Source: Olsenella sp. An188 (lineage in GTDB: Bacteria > Actinomycetota > Coriobacteriia > Coriobacteriales > Atopobiaceae). Taken from it: 64,000 bases of DNA. Shown here in pieces: positions 1-10,346 of the stretch. The translations under genes were made by a program, and so were the position numbers. The notes under the pieces are model-generated. The model was not told the DNA's origin. It was given only the letters and a program-made list of their open reading frames with translations, and ran no database searches. Each line of letters opens with the position of its first letter. Position 1 is the first letter of the stretch. The stretch spans positions 186,001 through 250,000 of the forward strand of contig NZ_NFKF01000001.1 in NCBI RefSeq assembly GCF_002160255.1, written 5' to 3'.

Positions 1-393
1 CGCGTCGTCGAGGCTCTGCACGCCGACCGAGAGGCGCGTGGCGCCGGCCTCGCGCGCCGCGGCGAGCACGTCGTCGGTCAGGGAGTCGGGGTTGGCCTCG
101 CAGGTGAGCTCGGCGGGCGCGGCCACGCGCACGACCCTCTCGACGAGACGGCCCAGGCCGTCCGGCCCCAGAAGCGTCGGCGTACCCCCTCCCACGTAGG
201 CCGTCGCGCAGCCGTCGAGCAGCCCGAGCCCGGCCGCCTCGTCGAGCTGCGCCTCGAGCGCGCGGCGGTACGCCGCCATGAGCGGGTCGCCCGCGGGCGT
301 GGCCCACGACGCGAAGTCGCAGTACGCGCACTTCCTCGCGCAGAACGGTATGTGCAGGTAGAGGGCCCCGACCGAGGGGGCGCTAGCACACAT
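1..393 (-). CDS. hemW: HemW-like radical SAM protein, 5' part only
   Basis: The N-terminal 131 codons are present and the rest lies beyond the left edge. After a short leader the protein reads YLHIPFCARKCAYCDF, giving the radical-SAM cluster motif C18-x3-C22-x2-C25. It continues with a glycine-rich YVGGGTPTLL segment and a CEANPDSL segment, both typical of the HemW family (formerly called oxygen-independent coproporphyrinogen oxidase-like, now viewed as a heme chaperone). The ATG at 391-393 lies inside the last codons of the dihydrouridine synthase gene, an 11-base overlap that implies translational coupling. The lepA-dus-hemW order fits the frequent lepA/hemW linkage. Function is assigned from family motifs; the C-terminal domain that separates HemW from HemN cannot be seen. 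Confidence 0.9.
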   Translation of the reverse strand, partial: MCASAPSVGALYLHIPFCARKCAYCDFASWATPAGDPLMAAYRRALEAQLDEAAGLGLLDGCATAYVGGGTPTLLGPDGLGRLVERVVRVAAPAELTCEANPDSLTDDVLAAAREAGATRLSVGVQSLDDA

Positions 394-1398
394 GCGCGCG
401 GACCTCGTCGGCCACGGCGAGAAACTCGTCGGCCTCGACGCAGCTCATCGCGGCGTTTCTCCACCGCGCGGCGTCGGGCATGCCCTTGAAGTACCAGCCA
501 GCCAGGCTTCGGGCGCGCTTGAGGTGGGCCCCGGTCGCCTCGAGCAGGCGCACGTGGCACGCGAAGGCCGCGACCCTCTCGGAGGCCGTCGCCTCGTGGC
601 CCGAGAAGACCCACGGGTTGCCGTAGGTCCCGCGCGCCACCATCACGGCGGTGGCCCCGGTCTGGTCGAGCGCGCGAAGCGCCGCGGCGTGGTCGGTGAC
701 GTCGCCCGACGCGATCACGGGGATCCCCACGGCGTCGGCGACGCGGTCGAGGACGCCCCAGTCCGCCTCCCCGCGGTACATCTGCGTGGCAAAGCGCCCG
801 TGCACGGCGACCGCGGCCGCGCCGGCGTCCTCCATGGCGCGCGCGAACTCGGGCGCGACCTCCCGGCCCATGTGGCGTCCCCGGCGGATCTTGACCGTCA
901 CGTCGACCCCCGGGGCGCCCTCACGGCACGCGCGCACGATGGCGGCCGCCAGCCCGGGGTCCTCCATGAGCGCGGAGCCCTCTCCCTTGCGCGTCACCTT
1001 GGGAACGGGGCAGGCCATGTTGACGTCGATGAGCGCCAGGCGAGCCCCGAGCCGAGCGACGACGCGCTCCGCCCCCTCGCGGAAGAGCTCCGGCCTGCTG
1101 CCAAAGAGCTGCACCGCGACGTCAGGCTCGCCGTCGACGGGGTCAACGAGCTCCCAGCTCCTCTCGCCGTAGTGGAGGCCGGCCACGGACACCATCTCGG
1201 AGTATGCGAGGTCCGCGCCGCCGGCGCGCGCCATCAGGCGGTACGCGCCGTCGCTCACGCCCGCCATGGGCGCCATGATGAGCGGGTGCGCGGCGAGGCG
1301 CTCGGCGAGCGGGCGGTCCTTCTCGCCGCCTGCGAACGGGGTCACGACGGGGGCGAGCCCCGCGGCGGGCCCGTAGGAGGCCAGCACCTGGGAGGGCG

Positions 1399-1402
<4 letters not shown>
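383..1402 (-). CDS. dus: tRNA-dihydrouridine synthase
   Basis: FMN-dependent reductase that makes dihydrouridine in tRNA. The TIM barrel begins at [13 protein letters not shown] (about residue 43), and the catalytic cysteine is C131 in NMACPVPKV; a GRHMGREV segment and a [10 protein letters not shown] phosphate-binding segment follow. I place the start at GTG 1400-1402, giving 339 residues. It overlaps the lepA stop as GTGA, and the longer reading frame upstream only mirrors lepA. An N-terminal extension of about 40 residues precedes the barrel. Subfamily (DusB-like) is likely but not proven. Translation is probably coupled to lepA on one side and hemW on the other. Confidence 0.92.
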
Positions 1403-3210
<1,808 letters not shown>

Positions 3211-3217
3211 GGGGGAA

Positions 3218-3223
3218 ATGATA
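3218..3223 (-). promoter_or_regulatory. possible -10 box of lepA suggesting a leaderless mRNA
   Basis: On the minus strand TATCAT is followed by 7 bases and then the lepA ATG. With normal -10 spacing transcription would begin at or very near the A of ATG. The bases just before the ATG are TTTCCCCC, which cannot act as a ribosome-binding site. No convincing -35 is visible, so this is tentative. Confidence 0.35.
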
Positions 3224-3241
3224 GCGAACTCCGCCCCGTCA

Positions 3242-3250
3242 TGCTATACT
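3242..3250 (+). promoter_or_regulatory. extended -10 promoter of rpsT
   Basis: TGCTATACT on the plus strand is an extended -10 (TGC plus TATACT). It would give a leader of roughly 60 bases before rpsT. It matches the TGC-TANNNT pattern seen at several other promoters in this window. No clear -35 hexamer is visible. Confidence 0.5.
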
Positions 3251-3318
3251 CACCGAGTTGACCTCGCCGTGTCTCAGCACAGAGGCCTCAGATAGAAAAG
3301 AACCGAAAGGAACTGCAC

Positions 3319-3582
3319 GTGGCTAACATCAAGTCTCAGAAGAAGCGCATCATCACCGCTGAGAAGGCGCGTCAGCGCAACCGCGCGGTCCGCTCCGAGC
3401 TCAAGACCGCCGTCAAGGGCGTTCGCGCCGCCGTTGAGGCCGGCGACGCCGAGGCCGCCCAGCTCGCCGCCAACAAGGCGAGCCGCCTGCTCGACAAGGC
3501 CGCTTCCAAGGGCATCATCCACAAGAACCAGGCTGCCCAGCGCAAGAGCGGCGTTCAGAAGCTCGTCAACACCATCAAGTAG
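3319..3582 (+). CDS. rpsT: 30S ribosomal protein S20
   Basis: 87 residues beginning [11 protein letters not shown], the typical S20 opening, with the basic helical composition of the family (a three-helix bundle that binds 16S rRNA). The start is GTG at 3319, preceded by the purine-rich AAAGGA about 8 bases upstream; a GTG start is common for rpsT. It is one of only five plus-strand protein genes in the window and stands alone between its own promoter and a strong terminator, divergent from lepA. This is a common arrangement near holA-comEC. Confidence 0.97.
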   Translation: MANIKSQKKRIITAEKARQRNRAVRSELKTAVKGVRAAVEAGDAEAAQLAANKASRLLDKAASKGIIHKNQAAQRKSGVQKLVNTIK

Positions 3583-3608
3583 CCTCTCGCCAGAGAGTAG
3601 CCCGCTTT

Positions 3609-3641
3609 GCGGACCCGGGGTGCTGCCCGGGTCCGCTTTTT
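3609..3641 (+). terminator. intrinsic terminator of rpsT
   Basis: An 11-bp perfect stem (GCGGACCCGGG with CCCGGGTCCGC), a 6-base loop and a T5 tract lie directly after the rpsT stop. Confidence 0.92.
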
Positions 3642-3696
3642 CATGCGGCGAGAAGTGCCGTGCGAGGCGCGCGGCTCCTCTCGTGCGCGTGGGGAA

Positions 3697-3840
3697 CGCA
3701 CTGGACGCCCGCACTTGAGGGGTGCGGCCCTTTGAGGGCCGGAGGCGCGCAGGGTGCGGGGTCCTTCTCGCCGCTTGGCGAGAAGTGCGTGGCTGAGCAG
3801 GCCGAGAGCCTGCACTTGAGGGGTGCGGGCGTCCAGTGCG
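3697..3840. repeat. 144-bp inverted-repeat module with a central GGCGAGAAG hairpin
   Basis: The ends are an 18-bp perfect inverted repeat (3697-3714 and 3823-3840, CGCACTGGACGCCCGCAC). Two direct copies of GCACTTGAGGGGTGCGG (3711-3727 and 3812-3828) lie at the inner edges. Near the centre CTTCTCGCC, GCTT and GGCGAGAAG (3764-3785) form a perfect 9-bp hairpin. There is no coding potential. It sits between the ends of rpsT (+) and holA (-), so it may also stop holA transcripts, but it has no T tract. Confidence 0.85.
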
Positions 3841-3856
3841 TCTCCCGCGACTCGCG

Positions 3857-4819
3857 CTACGCGACGCCGCAGACCCTCGCTATGAGGCGCACCATCTCCG
3901 CGTCCGGGTCCGCGCCGCCCTTGAGGGCCCGCTCCGCGTCCGCGCACGCGGCGAGCGCGGCCTCGAGCTCCCCGTCCGCGAAGGCGCGCGCCCAACGGCC
4001 GTGGTTCCTGACCTGCCACTCCTGCTTCTTGAGCTCGCCGGCGAGCGCGTGGGCCTGCCCGCGCGCGGCCAGGGAGCGGGCGCAGACGAGCTCCCTCAGG
4101 CGACCCGTGACGAGGGACAGCAGCCCGAGCGCGGACCCGTCGAGCAGGCGGTAGAGCGCGAGGGCGCGGTGGGCGTCGCGCGCGGAGAGGCGGTCGAGGA
4201 ACTCCCAGGGCTTCACCTCGGCGACGCGTGCCACGTTCTCCTCCACAAAGGGGCGCGTTATCGCGCCGCTCCCTCCCATGAGGGCGGCGAGGGTGGCGAT
4301 CTGGGTGTCGAGCATCGTGGTCGACTCCCCCACGCGCGCCACGAGCTCCGAGGCGGCGTCAGGCGATATGGACACGCCGTGGGCGGCCGCGAGCTTCTGC
4401 ACGTAGGGAGGGAGGTCGCGCCCCTTCTTGGCGGCGCACTCGATGACGGTGCGCGGCCCCACCTTGGCGACGGCCTTGTAGAGGCGCGTCGACTTGGCCA
4501 GGGTGGTCGCCACGAGCGCAAGCGTGCAGCTCTCGTTGGGGTTGTCGAGGTAGGAGACGATGGCCTCGGAGACGGCCTTGGGCAGCTTCTCGGCGTTCTC
4601 GACGACCACCACGCGACGGTCGCCCCCCATCGGGAGGGTGTTCAGCGAGGCGAGGACGGAGACGTCGTCGGTCTCGCCACTCGCCACGACCTCCTCGAGG
4701 TTGAAGGCCGAGAAGGGCCCGTCGACGCGCGCCCGGAGTCGGGCGACGGCCTGCTTGCGCTTGAGCTCGTCCGGTCCGACGATGAGGTAGGCCGGAAGCA
4801 GCGCCGGCTTGTCTGCCAT
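3857..4819 (-). CDS. holA: DNA polymerase III delta subunit
   Basis: 320 residues. The N-terminal AAA+-like domain has the family pattern LIVGPDELKRKQAV. It is followed by the segment GGDRRVVVVENAEKLPK and a C-terminal helical collar domain (LLSLVTGRLRELVCARSLAARG), as in HolA. The delta subunit opens the beta clamp within the clamp loader. The ATG at 4817-4819 follows a GGAGGG ribosome site. The gene lies downstream of comEA-comEC, as in many Gram-positive genomes, but 171 bases separate it from comEC and contain a candidate promoter of its own. Confidence 0.93.
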   Translation of the reverse strand: MADKPALLPAYLIVGPDELKRKQAVARLRARVDGPFSAFNLEEVVASGETDDVSVLASLNTLPMGGDRRVVVVENAEKLPKAVSEAIVSYLDNPNESCTLALVATTLAKSTRLYKAVAKVGPRTVIECAAKKGRDLPPYVQKLAAAHGVSISPDAASELVARVGESTTMLDTQIATLAALMGGSGAITRPFVEENVARVAEVKPWEFLDRLSARDAHRALALYRLLDGSALGLLSLVTGRLRELVCARSLAARGQAHALAGELKKQEWQVRNHGRWARAFADGELEAALAACADAERALKGGADPDAEMVRLIARVCGVA

Positions 4820-4968
4820 GTGTGTCCCTCCTGCGACTCGAGCGGCCCCGCGTGGTCTCCCCTGCCGCAGAAGATGCGGGCGGCCCTCACCACGTCCCCG
4901 TCAAGCGCAAGGGGCACCGCATGACTCATCGAGGGCGCAGTGCCCCCTGGGCCTTAGTCGTGGCCCCT

Positions 4969-4977
4969 AGTGTAGCA
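4969..4977 (-). promoter_or_regulatory. extended -10 promoter candidate of holA
   Basis: Minus-strand TGCTACACT fits the TGC-TANNNT pattern. It would give a long (about 140-base) leader before holA. No -35 was recognised. The rest of the 171-base comEC-holA gap shows no supported gene. Confidence 0.45.
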
Positions 4978-4990
4978 CGCGCGCCCGCCC

Positions 4991-7312
4991 TCATTGCCCC
5001 TTCCCCCTCTGGCAGCTCACGACCGGGCCCTCCTCGCCCGGCTCGACGCAGACGTCGCCGACGTCCTTGGTGCAGAGGAAGCGAGACCCAGCCCCCTCGA
5101 GCGCATCCACGCAGGCCGGGTCGGGATGGCCGTAGGAGTTTCCCTCCCCTGCGCTCGCCACGGCCACCTCGGCGTCGAGCGCGCGAGCCAGCTCGTCTGA
5201 GACGGAGGACGCAGATCCGTGGTGGCCCACCTTGAGCAGGTCCACGTCGCCCACGCGACCCGCCGCCAGCGCGGCGGAGGTCTCCTCGAGCTCGGCGTCT
5301 CCGGTGAGAAGCGCCGTGAGGGAGCGCCGCCCGTCATCGTAGGTGAGCAGAAGTTCGAGCGAGTCCGCGTTCTCGGTGCCGTCGGTCGGCCCCTCGGGCC
5401 ACACGCAGGCAAGCGAGAAGCGCCCTACCCTCAGCACGTCCCCCAGCGAGAGCTCCGCGGCGTCGGTCCCGGCCGCTACGCCCGCACCCACCACCACCAG
5501 ATCGGCGCCCACGGTGGAGAGCACGGCCTCGAGCCCTCCAGTGTGGTCGTCGTGCAGGTGCGTGATGACCACGGCGTCGAGGTGCGTGACGTTGCAGCGC
5601 GCGAGCGCGTCAAGCACCTCGTCCCCGGGGCCCGTGTCCACGAGAACCGCGGCCGCCCCGTCGGTGACGAGGATGGCGTCCCCCTGCCCGACGTCGAGCA
5701 CCCGCACGCACGCCGGGGCGAAGAGGCGCCAGCGCGCCCACCAGCCCACGCAGACGGCCAGCGCAACCGCAAGGCACCCCGCAAGCGCCCTACGGGTGAC
5801 GCGTGGCCACGCTACGAGGAGCGCCGCGAGGCATGCCGCGAGCACGGCGAGCGCCGGCCCCTCCTCGACGCTCACCGCCACGCTCGCCATCGGGACCCCG
5901 GCGAGCAGGCGCGCGAGCTCCATGACGACGGCGCCGACGACGTCGGCCCCCGCAAGCGCCACCGCCTGGGCCGCAGGCGCCCACACAAGGAGCCCCGCCG
6001 CGAGCCCGAGTGCCAGAAGCGCCGAGAAGAGCGGGGCGAGCACCACGTTGGCGACGGGGGCCACGAGCGAGAGCCGCGAGAACGCCGCGCACGTGAGCGG
6101 CGCCGTCACCGCCTGGGAGACGAGCGTGAGCGCAAGCGCCTCCTGCGCCCCCTCGCCCGCGCGCCAGAGCGCCCGGCCCACCCTGCCCCGAACCCGCCAC
6201 GTGCCCACGAGGACGCGCAGCAGGTAGCGCGCGTAGCCGCCGAGCGCGCAAATCCCGCACACGCAGCTCACCGAGAGCAGGTATCCCAGCTGCCCCGTCA
6301 CGCCCGGGTCGGCGAGCGCCATCGCGAGAGCCGCCGCGCTTGCCGAGGAGAGCGGGTGGGCGCGGCGGCCGACGAGCTGGGAGAGCTCCGCGACGAGCGA
6401 CATGGCCCACGCGCGCGACGCGGAGGAGGGCGCGCCGCAGAAGACGACGAAGCCGAGCGTCGACGCAAGCAGCACGGCCGAGCGGGGCAGGGGGCCAAGG
6501 CGCGTACGGGAGAGCGCGGCGCCCACGAAGGCGCCCACGAGAACGAGGTGACCGCCCGACACGGCCACGAGATGCGAGATGCCGCAGGTGGCGAAGATCT
6601 CGTCGAGCCCGCGCTCGGCCATCGCCACGGTGGACCCGCAGATGGCCCCCGCAAGCAGCGCACGCGCGTCGGAGGAGCCCGCGTCGAGGCTCTCCAGCAC
6701 GCGCGATCGCACGAGAAGCACCGCTCCCCAGGCCCCCGTCGCCGGCGCGCTCTCGAGCACCCTCACCACGCGGACCGTGCCGGCGAGCCCCTGCGCCCGC
6801 GAGCTCGCGCCCCAGTCCCCCGGCTCGTTCTCCTCGAAGCGCCCCACGCAGCGCAGCGTCGTCCCCAGCTCGACCGGCTCGTCCGCGAGCAGCCAGACGC
6901 GCCCGAGCGATCCGCCCTCCCCGCTCACCCGCGCCCTCCCGCGCCAGCCCGACGCGCCCTCGCTCATGTCCGCCTCGAGCGTGAGCTCCCAGGAGGAGAC
7001 CGGGCTCGTGGAGAGCGCGCCGGCAAGCGCCCCCTGACGCGCGAGCTCGCCGGCGCACACGACGCAGGCGCAGGAGGCTGCCACCCCGAGCGTGAGCGCG
7101 AGCGGGGCGGCGGCGCGTGCCCCCGTCCGCGAGAGCGCCAGGCAGGCAAGCCCCGCGAGCGCGAGCACGCCGGCGCCCGCGCAGAGAAGAGGCGCCGGCT
7201 CAGGCCCCGTCGCGAGGGCGACGCGCGCGCAGCCTATGACCACGACGAGGGCCCAGAGCGTGCCCGGGAGCGCCGGCCGGTCGGGCCGGTCGGCGCCCGG
7301 ACGCTCAGACAC
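4991..7312 (-). CDS. comEC: ComEC/Rec2 DNA-uptake channel with C-terminal beta-lactamase-fold domain
   Basis: 773 residues from GTG 7310-7312. That start overlaps the comEA stop by 8 bases. The N-terminal part is strongly hydrophobic, with several membrane spans and a soluble insert containing RFEENEPGDWG. It leads into the competence domain (ISHLVAVSGGHLVLVGAF). The C-terminal third is a metallo-beta-lactamase fold (DVGQGDAILV, THLHDDHTGG near residue 580, LLTGDAE, KVGHHGS). The family moves single-stranded DNA across the cytoplasmic membrane during natural transformation. The frame is intact and full length, so uptake may be functional. Pseudopilus genes are not in this window. Confidence 0.95.
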   Translation of the reverse strand: MSERPGADRPDRPALPGTLWALVVVIGCARVALATGPEPAPLLCAGAGVLALAGLACLALSRTGARAAAPLALTLGVAASCACVVCAGELARQGALAGALSTSPVSSWELTLEADMSEGASGWRGRARVSGEGGSLGRVWLLADEPVELGTTLRCVGRFEENEPGDWGASSRAQGLAGTVRVVRVLESAPATGAWGAVLLVRSRVLESLDAGSSDARALLAGAICGSTVAMAERGLDEIFATCGISHLVAVSGGHLVLVGAFVGAALSRTRLGPLPRSAVLLASTLGFVVFCGAPSSASRAWAMSLVAELSQLVGRRAHPLSSASAAALAMALADPGVTGQLGYLLSVSCVCGICALGGYARYLLRVLVGTWRVRGRVGRALWRAGEGAQEALALTLVSQAVTAPLTCAAFSRLSLVAPVANVVLAPLFSALLALGLAAGLLVWAPAAQAVALAGADVVGAVVMELARLLAGVPMASVAVSVEEGPALAVLAACLAALLVAWPRVTRRALAGCLAVALAVCVGWWARWRLFAPACVRVLDVGQGDAILVTDGAAAVLVDTGPGDEVLDALARCNVTHLDAVVITHLHDDHTGGLEAVLSTVGADLVVVGAGVAAGTDAAELSLGDVLRVGRFSLACVWPEGPTDGTENADSLELLLTYDDGRRSLTALLTGDAELEETSAALAAGRVGDVDLLKVGHHGSASSVSDELARALDAEVAVASAGEGNSYGHPDPACVDALEGAGSRFLCTKDVGDVCVEPGEEGPVVSCQRGKGQ

Positions 7313-8039
7313 AGATTCTCCCCTCGAGCTTGGCGTACTTCTTCTCCCCGATCCCGGAGACGCGCATGAGGTCCTCGGGCACGGAGAAGGGCCCGTTCTG
7401 CTCGCGGTCCTCGACGATGGCCCGGGCCGTCGCCTCCCCCACGCCCGGCAGCTCGTCGAGCTCCTCGATGGTCGCCGTGTTGATGTTGACGGGGGCGGGC
7501 GTGTCGTCAGCGCCGGACGCGGCGCCTGCAGAGCCCGCCTCGGCCGCGGCGGGCGCGTCCTCGCCCTCGAGCGGCACGTAGACCTTCTCGCCGTCCAGGA
7601 CGCCGGCCGCGAGGTTGATCGACGACGTGTCCGCCCCCTCGGCAAGGCCGCCCGCCGCCGCGATGGCGTCGTTCACGCGGGCGCCCTCCGCGAGCTCGTA
7701 GACGCCCGGCGCCGCCACGGCCCCGTCCACGTGCACGACGAGAACCGCCGGGTCGTCCTCAGGGGCCACGTCCCCCTCGCCGTCGCCAGCCGCGCCCCCG
7801 TCCTTCTCGCCCGCGTCGTCCGCGTCGGGGCCGGAAGGCGCGCTCGAGACGGCCGGGACCTCGACGGCGGCGCCCTCGCCGCGCTCTATCGTCACCCCGC
7901 CCGTGCCAAGCGCCCCGACCGCGACGACCACGACGAGCGCCACCATCGCCAGCGAGAGCGCCCCGGCGAGCGCGAGCCTCCCCGTCACGCCGTACCTTCG
8001 CGCGAGCCGCGCCGCCCCCCTCGACCGCCGCTGTGCCAT
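7305..8039 (-). CDS. comEA: ComEA-like DNA receptor (membrane anchor, SLBB, helix-hairpin-helix)
   Basis: 244 residues. A basic N-terminus (MAQRRSRGAARLARRYG) precedes one membrane span (about residues 19-45). A low-complexity Ala/Gly/Asp linker follows, then an SLBB-type domain (VHVDGAVAAPGVYEL, about 98-160) and two C-terminal helix-hairpin-helix motifs (VNINTATIEELDELPGVG and MRVSGIGEKKYAKLEG). Family members bind incoming double-stranded DNA at the cell surface and pass it to ComEC. The ATG follows an excellent GGAGGTGG site. Together with comEC it forms a two-gene competence operon. Confidence 0.94.
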   Translation of the reverse strand: MAQRRSRGAARLARRYGVTGRLALAGALSLAMVALVVVVAVGALGTGGVTIERGEGAAVEVPAVSSAPSGPDADDAGEKDGGAAGDGEGDVAPEDDPAVLVVHVDGAVAAPGVYELAEGARVNDAIAAAGGLAEGADTSSINLAAGVLDGEKVYVPLEGEDAPAAAEAGSAGAASGADDTPAPVNINTATIEELDELPGVGEATARAIVEDREQNGPFSVPEDLMRVSGIGEKKYAKLEGRICV

Positions 8040-8140
8040 GCGACCACCTCCGCCTCAAGCATGGCGGACGTCGGGCGCGCCGCGCGCCGCGGGCGGAGAA
8101 AGTCAGTCACGAACCTTCCGCGTACCTTCCGCGAATCTCT

Positions 8141-8175
8141 CGAAAAAAGAGAAGCGCCCCGGAAAACCGGGGCGC
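8141..8175 (-). terminator. intrinsic terminator after thiI
   Basis: The perfect 9-bp arms GCGCCCCGG and CCGGGGCGC (8154-8175) enclose AAAA. On the minus strand the stem is followed by TTCTCTTTTTT. It closes the mihF-gmk-rpoZ-thiI unit and separates it from comEA. The rest of the 185-base gap holds only the comEA ribosome site and no obvious promoter. Confidence 0.88.
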
Positions 8176-8224
8176 CGAACGACACGGGGCCGTCTGGGGG
8201 CCATGCCACCCGCGGAGCGCGGGG

Positions 8225-9472
8225 CTACCGCTCGCCCCCCTGGAAGGGAGAGAGCTCGCGATGGTGCTCGCGAAGCGTCCCGCGCGGCGCTCGGTAGGAC
8301 GGGCACTGCGAGAAGTCCCTCCACTCGACGCGGTCGACGAGCTCATCGACCATGGCCTCGTGGTCGAAGGACTCCCAGGCCTCGAGCACGTCCGCCAGGC
8401 GCGCGTGCGTCTCAGGACGGCGCGGCATGAACAGGGTGCAGCAGTCAGGTGCGGTCTCGCAGCAGATGTCGTAGGTGCCGATCTCGTGGGCGCGGGCGAT
8501 GATCTCCTGCTTGTCGGACCCGATGAGGGGCCTCAGGACCGGCATCGTGACGGCCTCGTTGACCGCGGCGATGTTGTCGAGCGTCTGGGACGCGACCTGC
8601 CCGAGGGACTCGCCGGTGACGAGCGCCTTGGCCCCCTCGAGACGCGCAATCCTCTCCGCGACCTGGAGCATGACGCGGCGGTACGTGATGATGCGGAGCC
8701 CCTGGGGCACGGCGAGTGAGATCTCCCTTTGACGCTCGCCGAAGGGCACCACGTAGAGTCGCCCGACGACGCCGGAGGGGGCCAGGGCGTCAACGAGGTC
8801 CTGGCAGAGCCACTCGCTCGTGTCGGAGGTCATCGGACGACCCGAGAAGTGCACGGGGACGCAGGTGGCCCCGCGACGGCCAACCATCCAGGTGGCCACG
8901 GGCGAGTCGAAGCCGCTCGAGAGCAGGGTGACGACCTTGCCGGCGGTGCCCACGGGAAGACCGCCAACCCCGGGCGCGGAGGCGGCGTAGACGAAGGTGT
9001 TTCCCTGGACCACGTGCACGACGACCGTGACGTCGGGGTGGTGGACGTCGACCTTCTTCTCGGGGAACGACTCGCACAGGACGGCCCCGACCAGGCGGTT
9101 CATCTCGAGGCTGTGGCGCTCGTAGGTGGTTGAGGAACGACGCGCGTGCACCTTGAAGGTCTCGAACTCGCCGGCCTCGGAGAGCGCCCGCACGGCGGCG
9201 GCGCAGTACTCGCCCTCGTCGAGCCCGCACTTGTAGGCGAGCGAGACGCGCGCCACGCCAGGCACGCGCCTGATTGCCGCGGCGAGCTCCTCGCTCGCGC
9301 GACGGTCCTCGGTCTCCACGGCTATGTGGCCCGAGATGCGCGAGACGCTCAGGATGGGGAACGCCTTGAGGGCGCGGTGCAGGTTGGTGACGAGCTGGTT
9401 CTCGAAGGTAGAGCGGTTCTTGCCCTTGAGGCCGATCTCGTGGTAGTGGACGAGGCAGAGTCTCTCGGTCAT
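8225..9472 (-). CDS. thiI: tRNA 4-thiouridine / thiazole sulfurtransferase ThiI
   Basis: 415 residues. An N-terminal ferredoxin-like and THUMP region (HYHEIGLKGKNR, then residues to about 170) precedes the PP-loop ATPase motif LSSGFDSPVA (184-193). The segment ETAPDCCTLFMPRRPETHA follows. ThiI adenylates U8 of tRNA and transfers sulfur to it; some family members also feed thiamin thiazole synthesis. The rhodanese domain of the E. coli protein is absent, as in Bacillus-type ThiI, so sulfur must come from a partner desulfurase not seen here. It follows rpoZ by 8 bases. Confidence 0.95.
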   Translation of the reverse strand: MTERLCLVHYHEIGLKGKNRSTFENQLVTNLHRALKAFPILSVSRISGHIAVETEDRRASEELAAAIRRVPGVARVSLAYKCGLDEGEYCAAAVRALSEAGEFETFKVHARRSSTTYERHSLEMNRLVGAVLCESFPEKKVDVHHPDVTVVVHVVQGNTFVYAASAPGVGGLPVGTAGKVVTLLSSGFDSPVATWMVGRRGATCVPVHFSGRPMTSDTSEWLCQDLVDALAPSGVVGRLYVVPFGERQREISLAVPQGLRIITYRRVMLQVAERIARLEGAKALVTGESLGQVASQTLDNIAAVNEAVTMPVLRPLIGSDKQEIIARAHEIGTYDICCETAPDCCTLFMPRRPETHARLADVLEAWESFDHEAMVDELVDRVEWRDFSQCPSYRAPRGTLREHHRELSPFQGGER

Positions 9473-9480
9473 GCGCAGGC

Positions 9481-9765
9481 CTACAGGACGATCGTGTTGG
9501 CGCCCCTGATGTCCTCGTCGAAGTCCTCCTTGACGAAGCTCAGGGTGTCCTCCTCGATCTCCTGCATGGCCACGGACACGGGGTCCTTGCCGGACACCAC
9601 GGTAGTGATGTCGTCAAAGTCCTGGATTGCGGTCACGCGCAGGTGCTGCCCACGAATCATGTTGTTGATGTCGCAGGCGCGCTTCGACGCGATCGAGCAG
9701 AGCAGGAACGGGTTGTGCTCGGTCTTGTCGAGCAGGGTGTCAATCTCAGGCTTGATCACAGACAT
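9481..9765 (-). CDS. rpoZ: RNA polymerase omega subunit
   Basis: 94 residues from MSVIKPEID, chosen because GGAGGT lies about 10 bases upstream. A longer in-frame start (9792) has no ribosome site and would overlap gmk further. The omega core is visible as NPFLLCSIASKRACDINNM, with an acidic C-terminus. Omega helps assemble RNA polymerase. The start overlaps the gmk stop by about 20 bases, so expression is coupled to gmk, the usual arrangement. Confidence 0.93.
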   Translation of the reverse strand: MSVIKPEIDTLLDKTEHNPFLLCSIASKRACDINNMIRGQHLRVTAIQDFDDITTVVSGKDPVSVAMQEIEEDTLSFVKEDFDEDIRGANTIVL

Positions 9766-10345
9766 CTTCTGTGGGACCTCCGTTGGTTTCATACGTTCTG
9801 ATCACATCTTGCAGCTCGGCGCAGGCCCGCTCGAGGTCGTCGTTGACGATGCGGACGTCGTAGAGCGACGCCTTGCCCATCTCCTCGCGCGCTCCGGACA
9901 GGCGCCGCTCGATTGACGCCTCGTCCTCGGTGCCGCGACCGCGCAGCCTGCGCTCGAGTTCCTCGGCGCTCGGCGGTTCGATGAAGACGAGCACGGCCTC
10001 GGGGTCGGCGCGTCGGACGTTGAGCCCGCCCTGGACGTCGATCTCGAGGATGACGGAGAGGCCGCGCCCCGTGACGCGCTCGACCTCGCGGCGCAGGGTC
10101 CCGTAGCGGTGACCGTGCACCCACGCCCACTCGAGGAACTCGCCGCCCTCGACGAGCCGGTCGAACTCGTCGTCGTCCATGAAGTAGTAGGACGTTCCCT
10201 CGACCTCTCCCGGACGCGGCTCGCGCGTCGTTGCAGAGACCGTCAGGCCCAGGCAGTCGAGACGCTCGCGCAGCATCGCGACGAGCGTGCCCTTGCCCAC
10301 GCCTGACGGCCCCGAGACGACGAAGGTTCTGGCTCTTCTCGACAC
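9746..10345 (-). CDS. gmk: guanylate kinase
   Basis: 199 residues with the P-loop SGPSGVGKGT (11-20), the GMP-binding region (SATTREPRPGE, GTSYYFM) and the LEIDVQGG motif. It phosphorylates GMP to GDP. The GTG start lies one base after the mihF stop. The mihF-gmk-rpoZ order is a hallmark actinobacterial arrangement. Confidence 0.97.
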   Translation of the reverse strand: MSRRARTFVVSGPSGVGKGTLVAMLRERLDCLGLTVSATTREPRPGEVEGTSYYFMDDDEFDRLVEGGEFLEWAWVHGHRYGTLRREVERVTGRGLSVILEIDVQGGLNVRRADPEAVLVFIEPPSAEELERRLRGRGTEDEASIERRLSGAREEMGKASLYDVRIVNDDLERACAELQDVIRTYETNGGPTEDVCDQA

Positions 10346-10346
10346 C

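Noticed and set aside
4642-4929. Small leader peptide before holA (starting MSHAVPLALDG)
   Set aside because: No ribosome site precedes its ATG, and the frame runs on inside holA in another phase.
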